From contig NZ_ML014757.1 in assembly GCF_003675895.1 (NCBI RefSeq), positions 59,778 to 112,957 of the forward strand: a stretch of DNA of 53,180 bases, given 5' to 3'. A model generated the notes under the pieces. It saw nothing but the letters and a program-made list of their open reading frames with translations. It did not search any database and had not been told where the DNA came from. This document shows, one piece after another, positions 6,796-15,213 of this stretch. A program made the translations under genes and the position numbers. The stretch is from Parashewanella curva (lineage in GTDB: Bacteria; Pseudomonadota; Gammaproteobacteria; Enterobacterales; Shewanellaceae). Position 1 is the first letter of the stretch; the number at the start of each line of letters is the position of its first letter.

Positions 6796-9699
6796 TTACA
6801 TCTGCACATCTTTGGAAATACAGTTAATTACTGGATATTCATTAACCGTGCCTTTGTTCCAAATAGGCGTAGTTTCAGAGCCTTGAATCACACCATCGGC
6901 ATTATCATCACAGAAAAGCATTAGCTTTTGTTCGTTGCTATAACTCTGTCCTTGAACGGGTAACCAGCCACCAAAAGGCGATTCTGTTGTTGGAATATTA
7001 AGGCCATCTACATTTTCTTGAGTGAGATAACCTGGGTTTTCTGCGGTTACAGCTTCATTCCCTTTTAATTGATTACTCGTGTATCCTGATCCACCCTTAC
7101 TACGAATGATATACCTTCCATTCGAGCTTCGTTGAGCCCCATCTTGAGTTGTATTTCTATCCCAATGACTATTCACAACCTGAGCAGGTATCCCACTACC
7201 CGAATTGCCCGCAACCAAACCATGTCGAAAACTACCACCACTTACCTGACTACTTCGAGTATAGCTATTTATTATTACGGGTTTCTCATCGGTAAAACCT
7301 GGTTTTAAATTCCATTGCGCCACCATACCTGCAGCTATATCTCTGGCGCTAACTCTAGGATTAGCAGCGTAGCTAGCAATAATGGCTGTTTTAGCATTTT
7401 GCTCACCGACTAGGCCACCCGCTAAACTCCCTTCTTTCACTTCACCTGCCGCGAAGCTGCTTATAATTAAATTAGCTGGTACAGGAGCTTCCTCGTTAAT
7501 GTTTTTTGGAATTCCGTCTTCTAATAACCCGACTAACCCACCAAGCCTACCGACCTTTAGCCCTACGCTTGGATTAAGGCTGCCTGTTACTTGACTCTGA
7601 CTATATGAGGATACAATTGTTCCACCCCACATTTTACCAACCAAACCACCTGCATTAGTTGATGAAACACTGCCTTTAGTATTGGATAATGCAATCGTCA
7701 CTGAAGGCTTAAAAACTCTTGGAGTATCATCACATAGCGTTTGTCCACACGAATAATAAGACGGATTAATCTGTCCAACCAAACCACCAGCGGCGCCAGA
7801 CTGGCTCTTTACTTGACCATTTACAGATACTTTTTCTATCCTTGTAAACCCTTTTACAGATTCATCATTAGGAGTTAACACCAGTCCTACAAGTCCTCCA
7901 ACATACCGTGCTCGTTCATTTATATCATTTTCATTGGTAAAACCGTTCACATTGACATTTAGAAGAGACATATTCGCAATCTTTGAATCTCTAATATACC
8001 CAAACAAACCTAATGCGCTTTCTGAACTGTTAATATAAAGGTTTGAAATAGTATGGTTATTACCCTCAAAAACACCATTAAAAACAGCATCTATGTCATC
8101 ATGCCCAATTGGGTCCCAACCATTAGTTTTAGAACCACCTTCTGCAAATTCTGATCCAGAGAAGTCCAGATTGTTAATCAATTCATAGCCTTTGCAGCCT
8201 GAAGATACGCATCCATTAGTATTGTTGGTGTCTCCATCATTATAACTAGTGCCATTAAGGTTATTTCGAATGTTGTTCAGCATTGCTATTGATGATATTT
8301 CAATCAAACCGTCATTATCATCATCTACATCTTCAGCATCAACTACGCCATCATTATCTTGATCTGGTGGGATAGGTGGTGTTGTAGCTTGGACCACAAC
8401 ACCATCAGTTGAAAAATCATCTGCACCTAGAGAACAAATACGAATAGAATAGTTAGTATTACCTTCTAGATTATTGAGATTGTGGCTATTTGTCCCTTTA
8501 TCAAACCTGATAGAGTTATCAGTACTGCATCCAGTTGGTACATCATCACCTTTAGCATAAGCCAGCTTCAATGCCAGATAACGTTCAGCTGTTGGAAGGC
8601 TCCAAGACAAATTAATAAAGCCTTCTCCAACTTCAGTTTGCACATCGCTAACATTATCTACACTTATTCTTGAACCACTTAATTTTGTTGTAATACCTGC
8701 AGTTGTAACTTCATTATCGGACGTACAAATTCTATAGCTATATTGCTGCCCCGGAATTAAATCATTAAACGTGTATTGACTATCTTTCCCTAATTTAACG
8801 TAGGTATCTTGTTGATTCTGGCCACAGCTCGCCGGTGAAACTGAGCCTACTTTTTGATTGATGAGAACGTGCTTAACTCGGTCATCGTTTGGTAAATCCC
8901 ACGTTAAGTTAGCTGCATTACCATTGTTTACAACTGTAGCATTTGCAACCTCAGCTAAAGGGGTTACTACAACAATGGGCAATGTCTTGAATCTTATCGT
9001 TTGACCTTCACTAGAAACATCATTCGCACCTACAGAGCACAACCGAATACTGTAACTAGTGTCAGCTTCTAAATTAGTTAATTTATGGCTTTTACTTCCG
9101 TGGGCTAAGGCAATCGACGAGGTTATATTACATGTTGCAGGAACTTCATTCCCTTTAATATAGGCAAGTTTTAATGATGAGTAGCGATCAGCAGCAGGTG
9201 TTGTCCAAGTTAAATTTGCCGAATTGATTTCAACATCAGCTTTCAAACTAGTAACATCTTCAACATTAACTCTCAAGCCAGTTAGATCAGCAGTTATCCC
9301 CTCACTGACTTTATTGCCATCTGATGTACAAATCCTAAAACTATACTGTTTACCAGGAGTTAATGAGGTAAATGTGTATTGATCACTTTTATCTAAACGA
9401 ACAAAAGCATCTCCGTGACTTTGCTGACATGTATCAGGTGCAACAGCTCCTTCTTTTCGGTTTAGCAAAATATTCTTAACTCTATCATCATTTGGTAGAG
9501 TCCAAGTTAGCTTTGCTTGGTTACCTTCAATAACACCTGATGCACTTACAACCTCTGGTAGCTTAATTTCCACAGGTGGAGTACTAGGTTTATCTATACT
9601 TTCTGGAGTTTTAGGAGGCTCTGGCTCTGAACTTCCTCCACCACACCCAACAAACATAGGCATCATAACTAATGCTAAATATCTTCTTCTAAACCGCAT
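6796..9699 (-). CDS. Surface lipoprotein with duplicated Fn3-like pairs, thrombospondin type-3-like linker and GLUG repeats
   Basis: A 967-residue exported lipoprotein. The ATG at 9699 is chosen over a TTG 12 bases upstream because GAGG sits six bases before it. The leader MRFRRRYLALVMMPMFVGC ends in a lipobox-like MFVGC followed by GGGSSEPEPP, a Pro-rich spacer. Residues of about 50-440 hold four Fn3-like modules in A-B-A-B order: both A modules carry LTW.LPNDDRVK and both B modules carry the AE/ADRY..LKLAY segment, so an A-B pair was duplicated. Next comes DQDNDGVVDAEDVDDDNDG, a calcium-binding thrombospondin type-3-like stretch, then GLUG-like repeats (GGLVG motifs) to about residue 820 that should form a beta-helix. 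Role is likely surface adhesion or matrix binding; this is inferred. Transcribed alone. Confidence 0.85.
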   Translation of the reverse strand: MRFRRRYLALVMMPMFVGCGGGSSEPEPPKTPESIDKPSTPPVEIKLPEVVSASGVIEGNQAKLTWTLPNDDRVKNILLNRKEGAVAPDTCQQSHGDAFVRLDKSDQYTFTSLTPGKQYSFRICTSDGNKVSEGITADLTGLRVNVEDVTSLKADVEINSANLTWTTPAADRYSSLKLAYIKGNEVPATCNITSSIALAHGSKSHKLTNLEADTSYSIRLCSVGANDVSSEGQTIRFKTLPIVVVTPLAEVANATVVNNGNAANLTWDLPNDDRVKHVLINQKVGSVSPASCGQNQQDTYVKLGKDSQYTFNDLIPGQQYSYRICTSDNEVTTAGITTKLSGSRISVDNVSDVQTEVGEGFINLSWSLPTAERYLALKLAYAKGDDVPTGCSTDNSIRFDKGTNSHNLNNLEGNTNYSIRICSLGADDFSTDGVVVQATTPPIPPDQDNDGVVDAEDVDDDNDGLIEISSIAMLNNIRNNLNGTSYNDGDTNNTNGCVSSGCKGYELINNLDFSGSEFAEGGSKTNGWDPIGHDDIDAVFNGVFEGNNHTISNLYINSSESALGLFGYIRDSKIANMSLLNVNVNGFTNENDINERARYVGGLVGLVLTPNDESVKGFTRIEKVSVNGQVKSQSGAAGGLVGQINPSYYSCGQTLCDDTPRVFKPSVTIALSNTKGSVSSTNAGGLVGKMWGGTIVSSYSQSQVTGSLNPSVGLKVGRLGGLVGLLEDGIPKNINEEAPVPANLIISSFAAGEVKEGSLAGGLVGEQNAKTAIIASYAANPRVSARDIAAGMVAQWNLKPGFTDEKPVIINSYTRSSQVSGGSFRHGLVAGNSGSGIPAQVVNSHWDRNTTQDGAQRSSNGRYIIRSKGGSGYTSNQLKGNEAVTAENPGYLTQENVDGLNIPTTESPFGGWLPVQGQSYSNEQKLMLFCDDNADGVIQGSETTPIWNKGTVNEYPVINCISKDVQM

Positions 9700-9865
9700 T
9701 GTGAACCTCAATCCTTTGTAAAAATAAGGCCAGCACTCTACCGAGCTGGCCTTTAAATCAAATACATTCTACATACAAAGTTACACATTTCAGTTAACAA
9801 AATTTACTTTTCAGAAAAAAAGCAGGATTATTTCAATATCTTAATGAGTTATAGTTAATTATTTA

Positions 9866-9899
9866 CAATAAAAGCAAAAAGGCAGTCAAAAAACTGCCC
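9866..9899 (-). terminator. Rho-independent terminator of the SRPBCC gene
   Basis: The stem GGCAGT/ACTGCC (9881-9886 with 9893-9898) is followed on the minus strand by TTTTTGCTTTTATT. It lies about 35 bases beyond the minus-strand stop codon. Confidence 0.85.
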
Positions 9900-9934
9900 T
9901 TTCCTTATAAATTGACTCGAACTTATAGCTCAAG

Positions 9935-10471
9935 CTATTGCTTATCAAGAATATTTTTTAGGTTATCCAGTCCATTTTGTAAGTCATTACCAATTTGAGC
10001 TTCAAAATCAATGAAAAGGAACATCAAGTTCATTGGGTAATCAAGATGCCCTTTAAATCCCCAGCTAACTTTCGTAGCATTTTCACCATGTGATGAAGTC
10101 AGCATATAAGCAGGTTCGGTTGCTTCAAATGGTTTAAGAAATCGTAATTCAAAGTCGATTCGTTTATTTGGCTTAATAGCCTTAATTTCTTGTTCGCCTA
10201 CGCCAACTTCTGGATCTTCGCTAGACCATTTAGAAATAAATCCAACTGTGCCATCTACACCTGAATAGGTACGTTTAATATTTGGGTCTTTCATCCCCCA
10301 TGTTGCATAGTGGTTTTGGTTTTTAAGCATTTTTACGTATGAAAACACTTGCTCGACAGGCTTATCAATAATCACACTACGTTCTACTTCATAGCTAGTT
10401 TTGATAAATAATGCGGCAACAAATGGAATGGCGAGAAGTACTAAGATCCCTATTGATATTTTTTTTAGCAT
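9935..10471 (-). CDS. Membrane-anchored SRPBCC (polyketide cyclase/START-like) protein
   Basis: A 178-residue protein with one N-terminal membrane segment (about 5-24) followed by an SRPBCC-fold domain: RSVIIDKPVEQVFSYVKML at the start and a long C-terminal helix near IDFEAQIGNDLQNGLDNLKNIL. The family binds hydrophobic ligands; no enzyme activity can be assigned. It has its own terminator and is divergent from the DUF1223 gene, so it is probably a single-gene unit. Confidence 0.8.
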   Translation of the reverse strand: MLKKISIGILVLLAIPFVAALFIKTSYEVERSVIIDKPVEQVFSYVKMLKNQNHYATWGMKDPNIKRTYSGVDGTVGFISKWSSEDPEVGVGEQEIKAIKPNKRIDFELRFLKPFEATEPAYMLTSSHGENATKVSWGFKGHLDYPMNLMFLFIDFEAQIGNDLQNGLDNLKNILDKQ

Positions 10472-10579
10472 CTTTATATCCTTTGGTTAATGTTGTTCTG
10501 CGGACTCTAAAGTACAGAAACATGAAATTTATTGCTAGCCCTAAAGGTCTTATAGTAAAAGTGTAAATGAGAAATAATA

Positions 10580-11340
10580 ATGAAATGGATAGTTTTAGCG
10601 ACACTCTTGTGTCTGAGTAGTATGGCAAGCAGCCAAACACTATCTCAATTTAGTAAAGAAAGTAGCCTTAACTCTCCTGTGTTTATGGAGCTTTATACTT
10701 CTCAAGGTTGTAACAGCTGCCCACCAGCCGAAACTTGGCTCTCTTCTTTTGTCGATAACAAGCAATTATGGCAACGCTATTTTCCAATTGCTTTTCATGT
10801 GACCTATTGGAACTATTTAGGTTGGAAAGATCCATTTTCTCAACGGCAATTTAGTAAACGTCAATACAAGCACCTAAATGCACTTAATATCAGGCAAGTT
10901 TATACACCTGAGTTTGTTGTAAATGGCCATGAATGGCGTGGTTGGTTTGATAGGAATACCAAGCAAATAACAGAGTTGCCTAGTAACCGAGTTGGTAAGT
11001 TGAAAGTGACGATTAATGGAAATACTATAAATGCGCACTTCACCCCAGCAAATAAAAAAAAAATAAGCTAGAAGATTATGAGCTTTACGTTTCATTGGTT
11101 GGTAGTGGCTACCATACACAAATAATACGTGGTGAAAATCGCAATAAAACGTTACAACAAGATTTTGTTGCTCTATCACTAAAAAGCTTTAATCCAAGCG
11201 ACAATCTGAGCTTTACAGGTCTGATAGATAAAATTCCAAAATCATCTATGCAAGCCCCAAAATTGGCTTGGGTAGCTTGGGTAGAATACAAAGGCAAAGC
11301 AATCCAAGCCGTTGGCGATTGGCTTAGACCTCCTTATTAG
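10580..11340 (+). pseudogene. DUF1223 thioredoxin-like secreted protein, frameshifted in a poly-A run
   Basis: The first 163 codons (10580-11071) encode a signal peptide (MKWIVLATLLCLSSMASSQ) and the start of a DUF1223 protein: FMELYTSQGCNSCPPAETWL carries the family's CxxC-like pair, followed by FHVTYWNYLGWKDPF and YTPEFVVNG. The frame then stops at 11069-11071. The family's C-terminal part continues in the next frame up to 11340 (LEDYELYVSLVGSGYH... to VGDWLRPPY). The switch point is a run of ten A's at 11054-11063; reading it as nine A's joins both parts without a gap. This may be a recent mutation, a sequencing error or a transcriptional slippage site. The 3' end overlaps the convergent cpsG stop by 17 bases. 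Confidence 0.85.
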
Positions 11341-12730
11341 TAGAAAATCGAGCAAGGAAATTCAGTAATTCTCTCGTTTTTTCTTGCATTAATTTTTTAT
11401 CGGCTTTTGACTCAATGTTTAGTCGAAGCAGTGGCTCTGTATTTGAACATCTTAAGTTAAAGCGCCATTGTTTCCCTGAATCATCAAAAGTCATAGAAAT
11501 GCCATCGGTGTTATCCACTTCAATAGCTTGTGAGCCATATTCAGCTAATACTGATCGCTTAGCTAATTCAGGGTCTGAAGTTTTTAAATTGATTTCACCT
11601 GAGGATGGGTAAAGCAAAATCCGTTCAGAAACCAACTGTGAAAGTGATTTTCCTGAAACCGAGATCAACTCAATTACCAATAACCAAGGGATCATACCTG
11701 AATCACAATAATGAAAATCCCTAAAATAATGATGGGCTGACATCTCTCCGCCGTATATTGCGTTTTCTGCACGCATACGCTCTTTAATAAACGCGTGCCC
11801 CGTTTGACTCATTATCGGCTGACCACCAGCACCATGCACTATTTCTTGTGTATTCCATGTAAGTCTTGGATCGTGAATGATTTTTTCATCACTATTTTTA
11901 CGCAGAAACATTTCAGCAAGTAGACCAACAATGTAATACCCTTCAATAAACTGCCCTGTTTCGTCAAATAAAAAACAACGATCAAAATCACCATCCCATG
12001 CAATGCCAAAGTCTGCCTTGTGAGTCAAAACAGCATCAGTCGTAACTTGACGATTCTCGATTAATATCGGGTTGGGAATACCATTTGGGAAGGTTTCATC
12101 TGGCTCATGAAAGACCTTAACAAATTCAATCGGCACATTTAGCTTTTCAAATTCAACTTCAAGGGCATCTATCACATGTCCCGCTGCACCATTACCAGAA
12201 TTAACAACCAGTTTTAGTGGTTTTAGCTTGGACAAATCGATATAGCTCAGAAGATGCTGTACATAAGGCGCTAAAATAGATTGAACTTGGTAAGAGCCCA
12301 AACAAGCATCTTCCGTGGTTTCGTCATTCCATGGCTTAGTTTCTGCAAGTGATTTGATGGCCAATAATTCAGTATCACCAGACAAAGGAATGCTTTGCTC
12401 ACGAACCAACTTCATACCGTTGTAGTCAATTGGATTATGAGAAGCGGTCACCATAATGCCACCATCAGCATTAAGATGAGGAACAGCAAAGTAAATTTCT
12501 TCCGTTCCTACCAACCCAATATCAATGGTATCCACGCCTTCAGCTTGTAAGCCTTGGCTTAGTGCCAACTTTAAAGATTCACTCGTTGCCCTAGCATCAC
12601 CACCGATTACAACTGTTTTCGGATTAATGATTCTCGCATAAGCTCTACCGATATCGTAGGCAATAACTTCATTTAATTCTGTACCTAATCGACCCCGAAT
12701 ATCATAACTTTTAAAGCAGGTTAATGTCAT
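11324..12730 (-). CDS. cpsG: Phosphomannomutase
   Basis: Interconverts mannose-6-phosphate and mannose-1-phosphate for GDP-mannose and exopolysaccharide or O-antigen synthesis. At 468 residues it matches E. coli CpsG/ManB (456). Visible motifs are the N-terminal [14 protein letters not shown], the phosphoserine loop TASHNP, the metal loop [11 protein letters not shown], the substrate loop [12 protein letters not shown] and the C-terminal phosphate-binding [15 protein letters not shown]. It lies downstream of cpsB/manC on the same strand with a 163-base gap. It is not part of the fucose degradation route; any link with fucose would be through GDP-fucose synthesis, for which no gmd or fcl gene is present here. 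Confidence 0.95.
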   Translation of the reverse strand: MTLTCFKSYDIRGRLGTELNEVIAYDIGRAYARIINPKTVVIGGDARATSESLKLALSQGLQAEGVDTIDIGLVGTEEIYFAVPHLNADGGIMVTASHNPIDYNGMKLVREQSIPLSGDTELLAIKSLAETKPWNDETTEDACLGSYQVQSILAPYVQHLLSYIDLSKLKPLKLVVNSGNGAAGHVIDALEVEFEKLNVPIEFVKVFHEPDETFPNGIPNPILIENRQVTTDAVLTHKADFGIAWDGDFDRCFLFDETGQFIEGYYIVGLLAEMFLRKNSDEKIIHDPRLTWNTQEIVHGAGGQPIMSQTGHAFIKERMRAENAIYGGEMSAHHYFRDFHYCDSGMIPWLLVIELISVSGKSLSQLVSERILLYPSSGEINLKTSDPELAKRSVLAEYGSQAIEVDNTDGISMTFDDSGKQWRFNLRCSNTEPLLRLNIESKADKKLMQEKTRELLNFLARFSTNKEV

Positions 12731-12893
12731 ATGTTAAGTACCCATGCAAATGAAAACATATTTTTTGATATCCCTCTTAAGCACTGCGCTACGTTCCTTT
12801 TGCTTGAAAGACTGCCGGTATTCCTTCGCAAAAGCGCCTTGCTGAGCACTTGAAATGAACACCAAAATTATTCGATTACATATACATGGATAC

Positions 12894-14303
12894 TTAAGCT
12901 CTTCCATATTCATCTTGGTAACGCACAATATCATCTTCACCAAGATATGAACCAGATTGCACTTCTATCAATTCAAGATTCACTAAACCAGGATTTTCTA
13001 AAGCATGAACACTTCCCACTGGAATATAAGTCGATTGATTTTCTGTAAGCAAGATCTCTTCATCATCTTTGGTTACCTTAGCCGTACCTTTTACCACTAC
13101 CCAGTGTTCAGCTCTATGATGATGCATTTGTAACGATAGCTTTGCCCCGGGTTTGACCGTAATCCGCTTAACTTGGAAACGCTCTCCCGCATCAATACAA
13201 TCATACTTGCCCCAAGGTCGATATACCTTGCGATTTATCTCAGCCTCTTTACGCCCTTGAACATTCAACTCTGCAACAATGTTTTTAACTTGTTGTACTT
13301 CACTTCTCTTAGAAACGAGCAAAGCATCCTTGGTATCCACGATCACTACATCATCTAACCCTATTGTGGCTACTAACCTGTCATTGGAAGAAATCAATGA
13401 ATTTTTAGTATTGAGCGCTAGTACATCACCTTTACACACATTTCCATGATCATCTTTGGCTTCGATATCCCAAAGTGACGACCAACTGCCTACATCGCTC
13501 CACTGTGCATCCAATGGCACAACAACGGCAGCTTTGGTGTTTTCCATTACCGCATAATCAATGGATTCATCAGGGCAAGACTCAAAAATATCATTGTCAT
13601 ATCGATAAAAATCAATGTCCGACTTTTGAGTTTCAAATGCCGCTTTACACACTTCAAAAATATCAGGGCGGAAGGTTTCTAACTCATTAAGGTAAACACT
13701 GGCTTTAAACATGAACATGCCACTGTTCCAGTAATACTGTTTGCTATTAAAATACAACTTTGCTGTTTCTAAATCTGGCTTTTCTACAAACTGCTCAACG
13801 TTAAAGCCGTCGGCTACAGCATGCCCCAACTTGATATAACCAAAGCCCGTTTCTGCTTTTGTTGGTATTACACCAAAAGTCACTAATTTTTCTTTCTCAG
13901 CCAGTGTCTTTGCCTTCTCAACCGCAGATAAAAAAGACGTTTCTTTTTTAATCATATGATCAGAAGCCAAAACCAATAAAATCGGGTCATCACCTCTTTG
14001 TAAAGCATCGAAAGCAGCTAAGGCCAGCGCAGGAGCGGTATTTTTTGCTTTGGGTTCAAGCAAAATATTTGCATCTAAAGCTTCAGATGTTCTCAATTGC
14101 TCTGCAACAACAAAGCGATGCTGTTCATTACAAATAATGGTTGGTGATTGATGTGGAATATTATTGAGCCTTTTTATGGTAGTTTGCAGTAACGAACGTT
14201 CACCATCTAAAGCTAAAAATTGTTTAGGGAATAATTGGCGAGATAGAGGCCATAGTCGAGTGCCAAAGCCCCCAGCCATTATTATTGGTTTAATCATAGC
14301 CAT
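12894..14303 (-). CDS. cpsB: Mannose-1-phosphate guanylyltransferase / mannose-6-phosphate isomerase
   Basis: Makes GDP-mannose from GTP and mannose-1-phosphate (also called manC). The ATG at 14303 is preferred to a GTG 12 bases upstream; a GAG lies before it; a second ATG lies six bases further in. The protein of about 469 residues has the nucleotidyltransferase motif IIMAGGFGTRLWPLSR at the N terminus, QFVEKP in the middle, and a C-terminal cupin isomerase domain with LQMHHHRAEHWVVVKGTAKV. Length matches E. coli CpsB (478). It pairs with the phosphomannomutase downstream. Confidence 0.95.
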   Translation of the reverse strand: MAMIKPIIMAGGFGTRLWPLSRQLFPKQFLALDGERSLLQTTIKRLNNIPHQSPTIICNEQHRFVVAEQLRTSEALDANILLEPKAKNTAPALALAAFDALQRGDDPILLVLASDHMIKKETSFLSAVEKAKTLAEKEKLVTFGVIPTKAETGFGYIKLGHAVADGFNVEQFVEKPDLETAKLYFNSKQYYWNSGMFMFKASVYLNELETFRPDIFEVCKAAFETQKSDIDFYRYDNDIFESCPDESIDYAVMENTKAAVVVPLDAQWSDVGSWSSLWDIEAKDDHGNVCKGDVLALNTKNSLISSNDRLVATIGLDDVVIVDTKDALLVSKRSEVQQVKNIVAELNVQGRKEAEINRKVYRPWGKYDCIDAGERFQVKRITVKPGAKLSLQMHHHRAEHWVVVKGTAKVTKDDEEILLTENQSTYIPVGSVHALENPGLVNLELIEVQSGSYLGEDDIVRYQDEYGRA

Positions 14304-14412
14304 TTCGTGTCTCACTATAATTTACAAATATGTAACTTATAAAAAGACACTAGAGTCGCAGATTTTATTTCAGAATAATTTAACTCATAGAAACTAAAGG
14401 CGTACATGACTT

Positions 14413-15087
14413 CTAATCTGCGGCTTCATGCTGGCTTACATGAACCCCGACTAACCAAGCTACCATTACAGTTAAATAGATTTGCCCGACTATCGCTTCT
14501 AACATCGCAAACGTTTCTGAAAATGCATTATTGGGTGAAATATCTCCATAGCCCAGTGAGGTTAAAGTCACAAAGCTGAAGTAAAAATAGTCATATCGTG
14601 AATCAATTGAGTTGGACTTCATGGTAAATGAATTCGGAACTATCAAGTCACAGAGAACATAGATAAAGCTCCATAAAAAGCCTAAAAGTAAATAGATGCA
14701 GATACTTCCTGCAATTATATCCCCAGTTATCTTTTTGGCTTTGAATACTACATTCATCAACACTAAGGTAATGAAGCCTATGAAAATGATATTGGTAACA
14801 TTGTTTATAAAGATTGCATCTTCAGAATTTGTAATGTTAAGCGCCCAACTGCTTATAAACGTGGGTACTGCAAGAAAAACCCCTATCAAAAATGTACGCT
14901 TATTTTGACTAACGGTATAGACCGCAAACAATAAGAAAACGCTCATAATGATACTGATGAAGTATCCTGAATAAGGTAAGTACACTGAAAAGGGAATAAA
15001 CGCAATCATCAATAAGATTGTTGTCAGCAATCCTCTTAAACCTATTTTGGGGATGCTAGGTTGATTAAACGTTTTAGAGCTGTCCAT
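14413..15087 (-). CDS. Ion channel family protein with K+ selectivity filter
   Basis: An integral membrane protein of about 224 residues. Hydrophobic stretches suggest six or seven membrane segments, the last pair flanking a pore loop with TLTSLGYGD, a potassium selectivity filter of the Ion_trans_2 type. No cytoplasmic RCK/TrkA domain follows; the C terminus is a short tail (HVSQHEAAD). The ATG at 15087 is chosen over a GTG six bases upstream; the ribosome site is weak in both cases. It is a single gene. Whether it conducts K+ selectively is inferred from the filter. Confidence 0.8.
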   Translation of the reverse strand: MDSSKTFNQPSIPKIGLRGLLTTILLMIAFIPFSVYLPYSGYFISIIMSVFLLFAVYTVSQNKRTFLIGVFLAVPTFISSWALNITNSEDAIFINNVTNIIFIGFITLVLMNVVFKAKKITGDIIAGSICIYLLLGFLWSFIYVLCDLIVPNSFTMKSNSIDSRYDYFYFSFVTLTSLGYGDISPNNAFSETFAMLEAIVGQIYLTVMVAWLVGVHVSQHEAAD

Positions 15088-15213
15088 TATCACTAATCAG
15101 TAATTTTGTTTTTTAACATTGGCTGAAAAGGATACTCGCTGAAACATGTGCGAGACAAGTCTTGCTTTTAAACAATCGTTGAGAATGGGTTCATCACCAA
15201 TGACTCTCGGAAT

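Noticed and set aside
11095-11340. Separate 81-residue gene after the DUF1223 frame
   Set aside because: It reads as the missing C terminus of DUF1223 joined by a one-base shift, so it is not an independent gene.
12734-12943. 69-residue minus-strand reading frame between manC and cpsG
   Set aside because: It overlaps the end of manC in another frame, has no ribosome site and no recognisable protein features.
11324-14303. manC/cpsG as part of a GDP-fucose synthesis set linked to the fucose locus
   Set aside because: No gmd or fcl gene is present and two unrelated genes lie between; the pair is a usual GDP-mannose module.
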